Positions 7,358 through 16,178 are shown, numbered from the stretch's first letter. The stretch: DNA of 45,644 bases from an uncultured Pelagibacteraceae bacterium (GCA_902598405.1 CACKBQ010000010.1:1-45644), one strand, 5' to 3'. Notes: generated by a model from the letters alone, not told the origin. Numbers and translations are program-made.

Positions 7358-9355
7358 ATGCCTAACAAAAAAGATCAGTCTGCAGTTACTCATGATGATT
7401 TAGCCAACGCAATAAGGTTTCTTTCAATCGATGCGGTTGAAAAAGCAAAAAGTGGTCACCCAGGTTTGCCAATGGGTATGGCAGATGTAGCAACTGTTCT
7501 TTTTACGAAGTTTTTAAAATACAATCCGAATGTTCCAAGGTGGCATGATAGAGATAGGTTCGTACTATCTGCTGGTCATGGATCAATGCTTTTATACTCA
7601 CTACTCTATCTAACAGGTCATAAAGATATGACTATTCAAGAGATCAAGAAATTTAGACAGCTTGGTAGTAAATGTGCAGGTCATCCAGAGTATGGACACG
7701 CTAAAGGAATAGAAACGACGACTGGCCCACTTGGACAAGGTATCGGCAATGCGGTTGGAATGGCGTTAGCAGAAGAAATACTTAGAAGTCAATTTGGCGA
7801 AAAAATTGTAAATCATTTCACTTACGTTATTGCAAGTGATGGAGATTTAATGGAGGGGATTTCTCATGAAGTCGCATCTTTTGCAGGACATCTAAAACTA
7901 AATAAATTAATTGTTTTTTTTGACGATAATGGAATTTCAATAGATGGGCCTGTTAAACTGGCAAACTCAGAAAATACGGCTGAAAGATTTAAAGCCTATG
8001 GATGGAATACAATTAAAATAAATGGTCACAAACCTAAAGAAATAATACAGTCAATTAAGAAAGCTCAAAAATCTAAGAAACCTACATTAATTTCTTGTAA
8101 AACTAAAATTGGTTTTGGATCTCCAAACAAACAAGGAAAATCATCAGTTCATGGTTCACCACTTGGTGAGGATGAAGTAAAACTTACTAGAACTAAACTG
8201 AATTGGCCACACAAACCATTTACAGTTCCGAAAAATATACTTGAGGAGTGGAAAAATCTTAGTAAAAAATCAATAGATGCATACAAGTCTTGGAAATTGA
8301 ATTATGAGAAACTTCCAAAAAGCAAAAAGACTTACTACATAAGAAGAATCGAAGGAAAGCTTCCTTTAAAATTAATTCAAAACTTTAATCAGTTTAAGAA
8401 GAAATATATTAAGAAACCACTCGATGTTGCCACACGGCAAGCATCAGAAATGGTAATAAATACAATTTCATCATCACTGCCTGAATTGGTTGGAGGCTCA
8501 GCAGACTTGACAGGCTCTAACAATACCAAAGGTAGCAATATGGAAGTTATTAATTCTACAAATTACAATGGCAATTATATTTACTATGGAATACGAGAGC
8601 ACGGTATGGCTTCCATCATGAATGGGTTGTCACTCCATAAAGGAATTATTCCATTTGGCGGAACCTTTTTAATTTTTTTAGATTATTGTAAACCATCTCT
8701 TCGTCTTGCAGCTTTAATGAAACAAAGAGCTATATATATATTAACACATGACTCAATCGGTCTTGGTGAAGATGGCCCAACGCATCAACCAATTGAACAG
8801 CTTGCATCATTAAGAGCAACGCCAAATGTAAAAGTCTTTAGACCTGCTGATTTAATTGAAACTGCGGAAGCATGGGAATTAGCGCTTTCAAATTCAAAGG
8901 GACCAAGTGTAATTGCGCTTACTAGGCAAAAACTTCCGATGATAAGAAAAAAGTATTATGCAAAAAATATTAGTGCTCAAGGAGCTTACGAATTAAAAAG
9001 TAATTCAAAAAAACCTAATATTTCTATTTTCGCGTCTGGCTCTGAAGTCGAAATTGCACTGCAATTAATGACTATGCTTGAAAAAAAGAAAAAGTTAGTG
9101 AGAGTCGTTTCAGTACCGTGCATGGAACAGTTTAAAACCCAAAGTAAAACGTATCAAAAAATAATTAGAGGAAACTCTGAAATTAATGTCTCGATTGAGG
9201 CGGGAACTAATTTTGGGTGGAGCCAAGTATGCCCTGAAAATACAATAAACATCGGTATGAAAGATTTTGGAGCAAGTGCTCCTTATCAAAAGCTCTACGA
9301 TTTTTATGGGATCACAGCAAAAAAAATATTCAAATTAATAAGTAAGAAAATATAG
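7358..9355 (+). CDS. tkt: Transketolase
   Basis: Thiamine-diphosphate enzyme of the non-oxidative pentose phosphate pathway that moves two-carbon units between sugar phosphates. The 665 residues match the full-length family. Seen in order: SGHPGLPMGMADV near residue 33, the ThDP/metal motif SDGDLMEG (160-167), the pyrimidine-domain motif GIREHGMASIMNGLSLH, and LTHDSIGLGEDGPTHQP. It opens a plus-strand operon with gap 12 nt downstream, where a GGAGAA ribosome site lies. Its products include sedoheptulose-7-phosphate, the substrate of the GmhA-like protein at 40222-40824. Confidence 0.96.
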   Translation: MPNKKDQSAVTHDDLANAIRFLSIDAVEKAKSGHPGLPMGMADVATVLFTKFLKYNPNVPRWHDRDRFVLSAGHGSMLLYSLLYLTGHKDMTIQEIKKFRQLGSKCAGHPEYGHAKGIETTTGPLGQGIGNAVGMALAEEILRSQFGEKIVNHFTYVIASDGDLMEGISHEVASFAGHLKLNKLIVFFDDNGISIDGPVKLANSENTAERFKAYGWNTIKINGHKPKEIIQSIKKAQKSKKPTLISCKTKIGFGSPNKQGKSSVHGSPLGEDEVKLTRTKLNWPHKPFTVPKNILEEWKNLSKKSIDAYKSWKLNYEKLPKSKKTYYIRRIEGKLPLKLIQNFNQFKKKYIKKPLDVATRQASEMVINTISSSLPELVGGSADLTGSNNTKGSNMEVINSTNYNGNYIYYGIREHGMASIMNGLSLHKGIIPFGGTFLIFLDYCKPSLRLAALMKQRAIYILTHDSIGLGEDGPTHQPIEQLASLRATPNVKVFRPADLIETAEAWELALSNSKGPSVIALTRQKLPMIRKKYYAKNISAQGAYELKSNSKKPNISIFASGSEVEIALQLMTMLEKKKKLVRVVSVPCMEQFKTQSKTYQKIIRGNSEINVSIEAGTNFGWSQVCPENTINIGMKDFGASAPYQKLYDFYGITAKKIFKLISKKI

Positions 9356-9367
9356 GAGAAACTAAAT

Positions 9368-10378
9368 ATGGCTGTAAATGTTGCAATAAGTGGATTTGGA
9401 AGAATTGGAAGGTTGGTTTTAAGATCAATCATTGAGAGTAAAAGAAAAGATATTAATGTCGTGGCTATAAACGATTTAGCCCCAATAGAAACAAACGCAT
9501 TTTTACTTGCAAATGATACTGTTCACGGCCCTCTTAATGAAAAAGTATCATTCAAACGCAATAAAATGATTGTTGGCAGAAAAAATATTACAGTATTGAA
9601 TCAGAGAGATCCTCAAAAACTTCCTTGGAAAAGAATGAAAATTGATGTCGCTCTTGAATGCACTGGATTATTTACTTCAAAAGATAAGGCGGCAATGCAT
9701 ATTAAGGCCGGCGCAAAAAAGGTTTTAGTCTCAGCGCCATGTACAAATGCTGATAAAACCATTGTATATGGAGTGAATGAAGATGAGATAACAAAAGAAG
9801 ACCTAGTTGTATCTAATGCGTCTTGTACGACAAATTGTTTAGCTCCTGTTGCAAAAGTTTTACACGATAAATTCAAAATTGTGCATGGATATATGACAAC
9901 TATACATGCCTTTACTGGTGACCAAAGTGTTCTGGATACATTTCACTCAGACTTAAGAAGAGCTCGAGCTGCGTCATTGTCAATGATACCTACATCTACA
10001 GGAGCTGCAAAAGCAGTAGGACTCGTTATGCCTGAGCTTTCAGGTAAGTTAGATGGAACTGCAATTAGAGTACCAACACCTAATGTTTCATTAATCGACT
10101 TTAAATTTGTTTCTAAAAAAAGAATGACAGTCGATAGTATTAATAAGGCTATGTCGGCTGCAGCAAAATCAAATAAGCTAAATGGAGTCCTAGATGTAAA
10201 TTCTAAACCATTGGTTTCATCTGATTTTAATCATAATCCTGCCTCGTCAAATTTTGATTTAACTCAAACACAAGTAATTGATGGAAAGTTTGGGAGAGTT
10301 TTAAGTTGGTATGATAATGAATGGGGCTTTTCAAATCGAATGTGTGATACTGCAGTTGCGATGAAAAGATCTAGATAG
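9368..10378 (+). CDS. gap: Glyceraldehyde-3-phosphate dehydrogenase
   Basis: Oxidises glyceraldehyde-3-phosphate with phosphate to 1,3-bisphosphoglycerate. The 336-residue protein has the Rossmann start ISGFGRIGRLVLR, the acidic adenine-ribose contact in INDLA (Asp36) suggesting NAD use, the active site SNASCTTNCLAP with Cys153, and the late WYDNEWGFSNR. A strong ribosome site (AGGAGAA, 9354-9360) precedes the ATG. The stop is followed one base later by pgk. Confidence 0.97.
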   Translation: MAVNVAISGFGRIGRLVLRSIIESKRKDINVVAINDLAPIETNAFLLANDTVHGPLNEKVSFKRNKMIVGRKNITVLNQRDPQKLPWKRMKIDVALECTGLFTSKDKAAMHIKAGAKKVLVSAPCTNADKTIVYGVNEDEITKEDLVVSNASCTTNCLAPVAKVLHDKFKIVHGYMTTIHAFTGDQSVLDTFHSDLRRARAASLSMIPTSTGAAKAVGLVMPELSGKLDGTAIRVPTPNVSLIDFKFVSKKRMTVDSINKAMSAAAKSNKLNGVLDVNSKPLVSSDFNHNPASSNFDLTQTQVIDGKFGRVLSWYDNEWGFSNRMCDTAVAMKRSR

Positions 10379-10379
10379 A

Positions 10380-11576
10380 ATGTTAAATGTTAAAGCTCTA
10401 AAAACATTTGATCAGAAAAATAAAACCGTACTTATTCGCTTTGACCTAAACATTCCGCTCAATAAAGAAGCCTCTACAATAAGCGATCGGATTACGAGAA
10501 TTAAAAATCCAATACAAAACCTTCTTAATAAGAATAATAAAGTTGTAATTCTGTCTCATCTAGGAAGACCAAAAGGAAAAAGAAATGATGAGCTTTCACT
10601 TAATCAAATAATCAGCTCATTAGAAAACGTATTACAAAAAAAAATAATATTTCTTTCAAATTGTATAGGCGATGAGATTGAAAAAAAAATAAACTCTTTA
10701 AGCCAGGATTCAATTATTCTTCTTGAAAATTGCCGTTTTCATGAGGGCGAAGAGCAAAATGATAAATTTTTTGCATCCGAGCTATCAAAATTAGCAGACG
10801 TTTATATTAATGATGCTTTTGCATGCTCTCATAGAGCTCACGCCTCAATTGAAGCAATCACAAACTTCATACCATCTTATTGTGGAGAATTATTACATGA
10901 AGAAATATTAAACTTAAATGATGTAATTAATAACCCTAAAACTCCTGCATTAACTATCATTGGTGGCTCAAAAATCTCTACAAAAATTACAGTTATAAAA
11001 AATCTCCTGCAAAAAATGGACTCAATTGTCATTGCTGGCGGGATGGCTAATAATTTTCTTAAATATTTAGGAAATGATGTAAAAAATTCATTGATTGAAA
11101 ATGATGTAGATCACCTCGTAAAAGAAATTATTAATTTCGCAAATGAGCAAAAATGTAAACTAATCTTACCTTTAGATGTCGTTACAGCTGAGAAAGTATC
11201 TGAAACTACAGAAATAAACAAATGTGCAGTTGATGCTGTAAAAGATAATCAAATGATTTTAGATATTGGGAAACAAACTATCGAGTTGATTAAGAATGAA
11301 ATTTCAAATTGTAAAACAGTATTTTGGAATGGACCAGTGGGTGTCTTTGAAACTAAACCATTTCATAAAGGCACATTCGAGATCGCTAAATTCATTGCTG
11401 AAATTACTGATAAAAATAGTCTTCGATCTTTTGCTGGAGGCGGTGATACAATTTCCGCGCTGGATATGGCGGCTGTTAAAGATAAATTTTCTTATGTTTC
11501 TACTGGCGGAGGAGCTCTACTTGAGCTAATAGAAGGTAAGAAATTGCCGGGTTTAGTTGCCTTAGGAGCTTTATAA
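10380..11576 (+). CDS. pgk: Phosphoglycerate kinase
   Basis: Transfers phosphate from 1,3-bisphosphoglycerate to ADP. The 398 residues are of family length. Visible motifs are VLIRFDLNIPL, SHLGRPKG, LLENCRFHEGEE, the hinge-side IIGGSKIS, and the C-terminal nucleotide loop with WNGPVGVFE and GGGDTISAL. The ATG is one base after the gap stop, so translation is probably coupled. The short N-terminal loop uses RFDLNIPL where most relatives have RVDFNVP, a conservative change. Confidence 0.97.
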   Translation: MLNVKALKTFDQKNKTVLIRFDLNIPLNKEASTISDRITRIKNPIQNLLNKNNKVVILSHLGRPKGKRNDELSLNQIISSLENVLQKKIIFLSNCIGDEIEKKINSLSQDSIILLENCRFHEGEEQNDKFFASELSKLADVYINDAFACSHRAHASIEAITNFIPSYCGELLHEEILNLNDVINNPKTPALTIIGGSKISTKITVIKNLLQKMDSIVIAGGMANNFLKYLGNDVKNSLIENDVDHLVKEIINFANEQKCKLILPLDVVTAEKVSETTEINKCAVDAVKDNQMILDIGKQTIELIKNEISNCKTVFWNGPVGVFETKPFHKGTFEIAKFIAEITDKNSLRSFAGGGDTISALDMAAVKDKFSYVSTGGGALLELIEGKKLPGLVALGAL

Positions 11577-11589
11577 AAAGGAGAAGAAA

Positions 11590-12603
11590 ATGATACCAAA
11601 GACTTTAGAAGAGATAGCAAATTACATTGTGAGTGATGGCAAAGGAATTCTGGCAGCAGATGAAAGTTCAGGAACCATAGAGAAACGATTCAAATCAATT
11701 AATGTTGAGTCTACGGAAGATAATAGAAGAAAGTATAGAGAGATGTTATTTAGATCTCCGGTCATGGCAGAGGCAATTGGCGGGGTGATACTTTTTGACG
11801 AAACTCTTAGACAAAAGTCCAGTGATGGAGACTATTTAAGAAATGTTATACTTGATCACGGCTCACTGCCGGGAATTAAAGTTGATCAAGGAGTAAAAGA
11901 ACTTGAAGGTGGTAGTGATGAAAAAATTACTACAGGATTAGACGGACTTCATGAACGCTGTCAAGAGTACGAGAAGCTTGGAGCGAAATTTACAAAATGG
12001 AGAGCTGTTATAAATGTAAATGATGAAATACCATCAAACAATTGTATAAGCGAAAATATGAATGCATTAGCTGAGTATGCACTTATTGCTCAACAAAACA
12101 ATATGGTACCGATTGTTGAGCCTGAGGTTATTATGGATGGGTCCCACTCTGTGGAAAGGTGTCATGAGGTTACTAATCAAACACTATTAGTATTGTTTGA
12201 AATGCTTGATAAAAAAAATGTCAATATTAAAGGAACTCTTCTTAAACCAAATATGGTTGTATCAGGAACAGAAAATAACTACCAAGCCCCCATTGAAGAA
12301 GTTGCAGAAAAAACACTTCAATGTCTCAAATCATCTGTTCCAGATGAATTACCTGGAATTGTTTTCTTATCTGGTGGTCAGTCAGACCTAGATGCAACAG
12401 CTCATCTCGATGCAATGAATAAAATAGGTGGCTTCAAATGGAAGCTAAGTTTTTCTTATGGAAGGGCTTTACAACAAGCGGCTCTCAAAACTTGGGCTGG
12501 CAAAGATGACAATCTTGAAGCGGCTCAAAAAGCTTTTAGCCATAGAGCTGTAATGAATATGAAGGCTGCACAAGGTCAGTGGGATAAATCTCTCGAAGGT
12601 TAA
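11590..12603 (+). CDS. Class I fructose-1,6-bisphosphate aldolase
   Basis: Schiff-base aldolase interconverting fructose-1,6-bisphosphate with dihydroxyacetone phosphate and glyceraldehyde-3-phosphate. The 337 residues resemble the classical class I (eukaryote-like) family: GKGILAADESSGT near the start, KWRAVINV, IVEPEV, and the Schiff-base Lys in GTLLKPNMV (Lys219), then FLSGGQSDLDAT. A clear AAGGAGAAG ribosome site lies just before the ATG. It follows pgk by 13 nt and completes the tkt-gap-pgk-fba carbon block. Confidence 0.95.
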   Translation: MIPKTLEEIANYIVSDGKGILAADESSGTIEKRFKSINVESTEDNRRKYREMLFRSPVMAEAIGGVILFDETLRQKSSDGDYLRNVILDHGSLPGIKVDQGVKELEGGSDEKITTGLDGLHERCQEYEKLGAKFTKWRAVINVNDEIPSNNCISENMNALAEYALIAQQNNMVPIVEPEVIMDGSHSVERCHEVTNQTLLVLFEMLDKKNVNIKGTLLKPNMVVSGTENNYQAPIEEVAEKTLQCLKSSVPDELPGIVFLSGGQSDLDATAHLDAMNKIGGFKWKLSFSYGRALQQAALKTWAGKDDNLEAAQKAFSHRAVMNMKAAQGQWDKSLEG

Positions 12604-12609
12604 GAAAAA

Positions 12610-13173
12610 ATGAAAATTAATGGAAACGCTGTAAAACCAGGAATGATAGTTGAACACAAGGGAGAATTATGGGTTGTGAATAAATCTCAGTCTGTAAAAC
12701 CTGGTAAAGGTGGCGCATTTAATCAAGTTGAAATGAAAAATATTAAAACTAGTACGAAATTAAATGAACGTTTCAGAGCATCAGAAGAAGTAGAGAGGGT
12801 TAGAGTGGATGAAGAAAAATATCAGTATCTGTACAAGCAAGATAAAAAACTTTTCTTTATGAACAGTACTTCATATGAACAAATTGAAATTGATGAGGAA
12901 ATAGTTGGAGAAAAGCTAGTTTTAATGAGTGAAAATGATGAAGTCATCTTAGAAATGTATAATGAAAAGCCAATAGGAATTCAACTTCCTAAAACCCTAT
13001 CTTTTATTGTCAATGAAACAGAGGCTGTTGTTAAAGGACAAACAGCTGCTTCATCAAACAAGCCTGCCATTCTTGAAAATGGTATTAGAGTAATGGTTCC
13101 ACCTTTTATAGAACAGGGTGAAAAGATAGAAATTAATACTGAGGACCTATCATATTCAAAAAGAGTTGACTAA
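12610..13173 (+). CDS. efp: Translation elongation factor P
   Basis: tRNA-shaped factor that relieves ribosome stalling at polyproline stretches. The 187 residues form the KOW-like N-domain, the OB domains, and a C-terminal end with NGIRVMVPPFIEQGEKIEINTE. The tip loop reads KPGKGGAF with Lys33 at the position that is lysylated in many bacteria; the modification enzymes EpmA/EpmB are not in this window. It starts 6 nt after the aldolase gene and its stop overlaps the suhB start. Confidence 0.96.
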   Translation: MKINGNAVKPGMIVEHKGELWVVNKSQSVKPGKGGAFNQVEMKNIKTSTKLNERFRASEEVERVRVDEEKYQYLYKQDKKLFFMNSTSYEQIEIDEEIVGEKLVLMSENDEVILEMYNEKPIGIQLPKTLSFIVNETEAVVKGQTAASSNKPAILENGIRVMVPPFIEQGEKIEINTEDLSYSKRVD

Positions 13174-13961
13174 TGAGCTACTCAGACCCTTATATTAATG
13201 CGATTTTTTTAGCCTGTAGAAGAACGAGTAAAAGCCTTATTCGGGATTTTGGAGAAGTTGAAAAACTTCAAGTATCTCTAAAAGGTGTCTCTGATTTTGT
13301 ATCATTAGCAGACACAAAAGCTGAAAAAATGTTGATTAAAGAACTAACTTATTCATACCCTAAAATAAATATAATTGCCGAAGAAACAGGTGTTATAAAA
13401 AATTCTGATGAAAATATTAGATGGATTATTGATCCCCTTGATGGCACAAGCAACTTTGTTTTTAGCATTCCACACTTTGCTATATCAATTGCGCTTGAAA
13501 AGAATGACGAGGTAATAGTTGGAGGTGTATATCAACCGCTTGCTGATGAATTCTTTTGGGCAGTTAAAGGAAGGGGCGCCTACTGTAATAATCTAAGACT
13601 CAGAGTGTCCTCAAAAGAAAACCTTGAAGACTGTATGATTGGTACAGGCATTCCTCATAAAGGTATGAAAGGTCATGAAGAATATGTTCCTGGGTTAAAG
13701 CAAGTTATGGAAAAAGTATGCGGCATTCGAAGATTTGGCGCAGCATCACTCGACTTAGCTTATGTGGCTGCAGGAAAATTTGATGGATATTGGGAAAAAA
13801 ATTTAAAATTGGTTGATATTGCAGCTGGCTCATTAATTGTAAAAGAGGCCGGAGGAAAAGTAACTGATTTTGATGGAAAAGAGGACTATCTCAAAAGTGG
13901 AAGAATATTAGCATCTAATTTTAGAATACATGAAAAGCTTAAAAAAATAATTGAATTATAA
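13173..13961 (+). CDS. suhB: Inositol-monophosphatase-family phosphatase (SuhB-like)
   Basis: Mg2+-dependent Li+-sensitive phosphatase family member. The 262 residues contain the metal ligands in IIAEETG (Glu70/71), WIIDPLDGTSNF (Asp87, Asp90) and, near the C-terminus, KLVDIAAGSLIVKEAGG. The length and RRFGAASLDLAYVAAGKFDGYWE fit SuhB/IMPase better than the HisN or CysQ branches. The stop of efp and this ATG share a base (TAATG). Its 3' end overlaps the convergent membrane-protein gene by 6 bases. Confidence 0.9.
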   Translation: MSYSDPYINAIFLACRRTSKSLIRDFGEVEKLQVSLKGVSDFVSLADTKAEKMLIKELTYSYPKINIIAEETGVIKNSDENIRWIIDPLDGTSNFVFSIPHFAISIALEKNDEVIVGGVYQPLADEFFWAVKGRGAYCNNLRLRVSSKENLEDCMIGTGIPHKGMKGHEEYVPGLKQVMEKVCGIRRFGAASLDLAYVAAGKFDGYWEKNLKLVDIAAGSLIVKEAGGKVTDFDGKEDYLKSGRILASNFRIHEKLKKIIEL

Positions 13962-14270
13962 TTTAAGTCCAAATCTACTTAAAAATTTTTTTTCAAATGA
14001 CCAAAAATATTGAAATTGTCCAAATGGCAGTGCAACAAGTAGCAGTAATATTTGATAAATTATAAAAAGCAATATTATTCTAAGCGGCCAAAAAATTATT
14101 GGATTTAAATTCTCTTCCTGAAGACCAATAAATTGAAATAATTCGACAGTGATATAAAGCGACAATGACCCTGTAATAGCAAAAATAATCATGATTACGA
14201 TAAATTGAGAGAAACTATGAATATTAAGCCGTCTCATCATTATTGAAATTATATTCATAAAATTTAACAA
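13956..14270 (-). CDS. Small membrane protein, DUF6787-like
   Basis: A protein of up to 104 residues with two predicted membrane helices (about 22-45 and 58-80) and the C-terminal motif LPFGQFQYFWSFEKKFLSRFGLK. This end strongly resembles the DUF6787 family, best known to me from Bacteroidota, whose function is unknown. Several Met codons lie near the start; Met11 or Met12 (MMRRLNIHSFSQF) may be the true one, giving about 93 residues. It is a single gene, convergent with suhB (6-base overlap) and divergent from rpmE. Confidence 0.6.
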   Translation of the reverse strand: MLNFMNIISIMMRRLNIHSFSQFIVIMIIFAITGSLSLYITVELFQFIGLQEENLNPIIFWPLRIILLFIIYQILLLLVALPFGQFQYFWSFEKKFLSRFGLKL

Positions 14271-14327
14271 TTAACTGTTGATCAATAATATTATATAGGA
14301 TATCTACTCACAAAAAATAGATCATAT

Positions 14328-14546
14328 ATGAAAAAAGATAAACATCCTGATTACCATAAAATTACAGTCGTGATGACAGACGGCACAAAATTTGAGACTA
14401 TGTCTACATGGGGAAAAGAAGGTGACACAATGTCTCTAGATATTGATCCCCTTTCTCACCCAGCTTGGACTGGTGGGCAACAAAAAATTCAGGATAAAGG
14501 CCAAGTTAGTCGTTTCAAAAAAAGGTTCAGTAACCTCAAGACATAA
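14328..14546 (+). CDS. rpmE: 50S ribosomal protein L31
   Basis: Large-subunit protein bL31. The 72 residues begin [20 protein letters not shown] and end with a [10 protein letters not shown] tail typical of bL31. It contains no Cys, so it is the zinc-free form common in Alphaproteobacteria. The insert [24 protein letters not shown] is also the alphaproteobacterial type. It is probably transcribed alone from the 57-nt divergent spacer, which is AT-rich and shows no clear promoter. Confidence 0.95.
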   Translation: MKKDKHPDYHKITVVMTDGTKFETMSTWGKEGDTMSLDIDPLSHPAWTGGQQKIQDKGQVSRFKKRFSNLKT

Positions 14547-14594
14547 TTCAAATTTCTAGTATTGAAAATTTATCATTAGTCACAACATATAATG

Positions 14595-14646
14595 TGCTGA
14601 TGGCATTCTGCGTCAGCAAACAAAGCTTAGCTCTTAAAGAGTAAGC
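14595..14646 (+). promoter_or_regulatory. Two-hairpin leader upstream of hsp20
   Basis: Two stable hairpins lie in the 131-nt spacer before the Hsp20 gene. The first (14595-14618) has an 8-bp stem, TGCTGATG against CGTCAGCA with one G-T pair, and an 8-nt loop. The second (14625-14646) pairs GCTTA with TAAGC and CTCT with AGAG. The strong ribosome site AAGGAGG (14663-14669) lies 16 nt further on. The CTCTTA of the second hairpin can alternatively pair with TAAGGAG with one bulged G, as in ROSE-type RNA thermometers. A TATAAT at 14588-14593 lies so close that a start from it would cut into hairpin 1. Confidence 0.45.
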
Positions 14647-14677
14647 AAATTTTTAATCGCTTAAGGAGGATTAAATT

Positions 14678-15106
14678 ATGACTACATATGACTTATCACC
14701 ATTACTACGCTCTAGTGTTGGTTTTGATGCATTTGATAATATTTTTGACTCGGTTTTTAATTTAAATGAGTCAAGTGGAGCTTATCCACCATATAATATT
14801 GTTAAATCAGGCAATAATTACACTATAACAGTAGCTGTTGCTGGTTTTTCAAAATCAGATTTAGATATATCTGTACAGGAAAATGAGTTGGTTATTAATG
14901 GATCAACTAATGACTCTAATAAGGAAATCGAATTTTTGCATAGAGGTATAGCAGGTAGAAATTTTGAGAGAAAATTCAGATTAGCTGATACCATAAAAGT
15001 TACAGATGCAAATTATGAAAATGGGTTACTTCACATTTTTCTTGAAAGAGAAATACCAGAACATCAAAAACCCAGAAAAATTGAAATTAATTCAAAAATT
15101 AACTAA
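14678..15106 (+). CDS. Small heat shock protein, Hsp20/IbpA type
   Basis: ATP-independent holdase chaperone. The 142 residues show the IbpA-type order: N-terminal YDLSPLLRSSVGFDAFDNIFD, the alpha-crystallin domain (about 37-130) with YPPYNIVKSGNNYTITVAVAGF and HRGIAGRNFERKFRLAD, and a C-terminal KPRKIEI carrying an I-E-I-like tail motif. The AAGGAGG ribosome site is one of the strongest in the window, and the leader is structured, so temperature-dependent translation is plausible but unproven. Confidence 0.95.
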   Translation: MTTYDLSPLLRSSVGFDAFDNIFDSVFNLNESSGAYPPYNIVKSGNNYTITVAVAGFSKSDLDISVQENELVINGSTNDSNKEIEFLHRGIAGRNFERKFRLADTIKVTDANYENGLLHIFLEREIPEHQKPRKIEINSKIN

Positions 15107-15114
15107 AAAGAATT

Positions 15115-15140
15115 AGGGGCCACTTTAAATGGTGGCTCCT
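15115..15140 (+). terminator. Hairpin between hsp20 and the quinone oxidoreductase gene
   Basis: A 9-bp GC-rich stem (AGGGGCCAC against GTGGCTCCT, one G-T pair) with an 8-nt loop lies 9 nt after the hsp20 stop. No T-run follows, so it is not a textbook Rho-independent terminator; it could protect the hsp20 mRNA 3' end or act with Rho. It also covers the in-frame ATG at 15129, which argues that the next gene starts at 15150. Confidence 0.5.
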
Positions 15141-15149
15141 AAGATTAAA

Positions 15150-16124
15150 ATGAAAGCAATATTACACAAAGAATTTGGTGGACCAGAGGTTCTAGGAGTA
15201 ACTAATGATGTTGAGATACCTCAAATAGAAAAACATGAAGTTTTGATTAAAGTTCACGCGGCAGGTATAAATCGACCAGACATTCTTCAACGATCTGGTG
15301 GTTACCCGCCACCGCCCGGTGCATCAGAAATTTTGGGTTTAGAAGTTTCAGGGGAAATTGTTGATGTTGGTGAAGATGTAAATAAAAATTTGCTCAACAC
15401 AAAAGTCTGTGCACTTGTCCCTGGAGGAGGTTACGCAGAATTTGTAAAATGTCATACATCAACAATACTTCCTATACCTAAAGGCATTTCAATTATTGAC
15501 GCTTGTACAATTCCCGAAACATTTTTTACAGTTTGGACAAATCTATTTGATCAAGCAAAGCTAAAACAAGGTGAGACATTATTAATTCATGGTGGTGCTA
15601 GTGGTATAGGTTTGACTGCTATTTCTATTGCATTAGCCATGCAAATTAAATGCATAGCAACCGTAGGATCAGACGAAAAATATAAATATTTGAAGGATTT
15701 GGGTTTAGAAAGAGTAATTAATTACAATCTTGAGGATTTTGAAAGCATAATTAAAAATGAATATAAAGGAGTTGATGTAATACTAGACATGGTAGGTGGA
15801 GATTATTTTCAAAAAAATATTAATATTCTAAATAGACTTGGAAGGCTTCTAAATATCGCATACCTAAAGGGATCTAAGGTAGAAGTAAACTTACTGCCAA
15901 TTATGTTGAAGCGATTAACAGTTTCTGGCTCAACATTAAGAATAAGAAGTAATGATGAAAAGAAACTAATTGCCGATAATCTTAAGAAACATATTTGGCC
16001 ATTAATTGAAAATGGCAATATTAAATTGCATATTGACCAAAAATTTGATTATGAGAATGTTCAAAAAGCACATCAATACATGGAAAATAATAAGAATATT
16101 GGCAAATTGCTGCTTAAATTTTAG
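15150..16124 (+). CDS. NAD(P)H quinone oxidoreductase, PIG3-like MDR family
   Basis: Zinc-free medium-chain dehydrogenase/reductase of the quinone oxidoreductase (PIG3/TIGR02824) group; the electron acceptor in vivo is unknown. I start it at the second ATG (MKAILHKEFGGPEVL), where relatives begin; the ATG at 15129 lies inside a hairpin loop. The 324 residues include AGINRPDILQRSGGYPPPPG, the catalytic-domain strand VCALVPGGGYAEFV, the nucleotide-binding LLIHGGASGIGLTAISIA, and VDVILDMVGGDYF. No zinc ligands are seen. It appears to be transcribed after hsp20, separated by the hairpin. Confidence 0.88.
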   Translation: MKAILHKEFGGPEVLGVTNDVEIPQIEKHEVLIKVHAAGINRPDILQRSGGYPPPPGASEILGLEVSGEIVDVGEDVNKNLLNTKVCALVPGGGYAEFVKCHTSTILPIPKGISIIDACTIPETFFTVWTNLFDQAKLKQGETLLIHGGASGIGLTAISIALAMQIKCIATVGSDEKYKYLKDLGLERVINYNLEDFESIIKNEYKGVDVILDMVGGDYFQKNINILNRLGRLLNIAYLKGSKVEVNLLPIMLKRLTVSGSTLRIRSNDEKKLIADNLKKHIWPLIENGNIKLHIDQKFDYENVQKAHQYMENNKNIGKLLLKF

Positions 16125-16132
16125 GATATCCT

Positions 16133-16160
16133 TTGAAAAACTCTAAAATTAACTTATAAG
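16133..16160 (+). promoter_or_regulatory. Candidate sigma-70 promoter of trcR
   Basis: TTGAAA (16133-16138) and TATAAG (16155-16160) are separated by 16 nt, each close to consensus, in the 54-nt spacer before trcR. Transcription would start near 16167, leaving a very short leader with no visible Shine-Dalgarno sequence. Confidence 0.45.
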
Positions 16161-16178
16161 AGGCACTCTATAATTATT

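Noticed and set aside
9613-9876. Minus-strand frame inside gap
   Set aside because: Shadow of a strongly conserved GAPDH frame; no ribosome site or recognisable motif.
14562-14593. Standard promoter TTGAAA/TATAAT for hsp20
   Set aside because: The elements are 20 nt apart, too far for a good sigma-70 promoter, and the start would fall inside hairpin 1; left unassigned.
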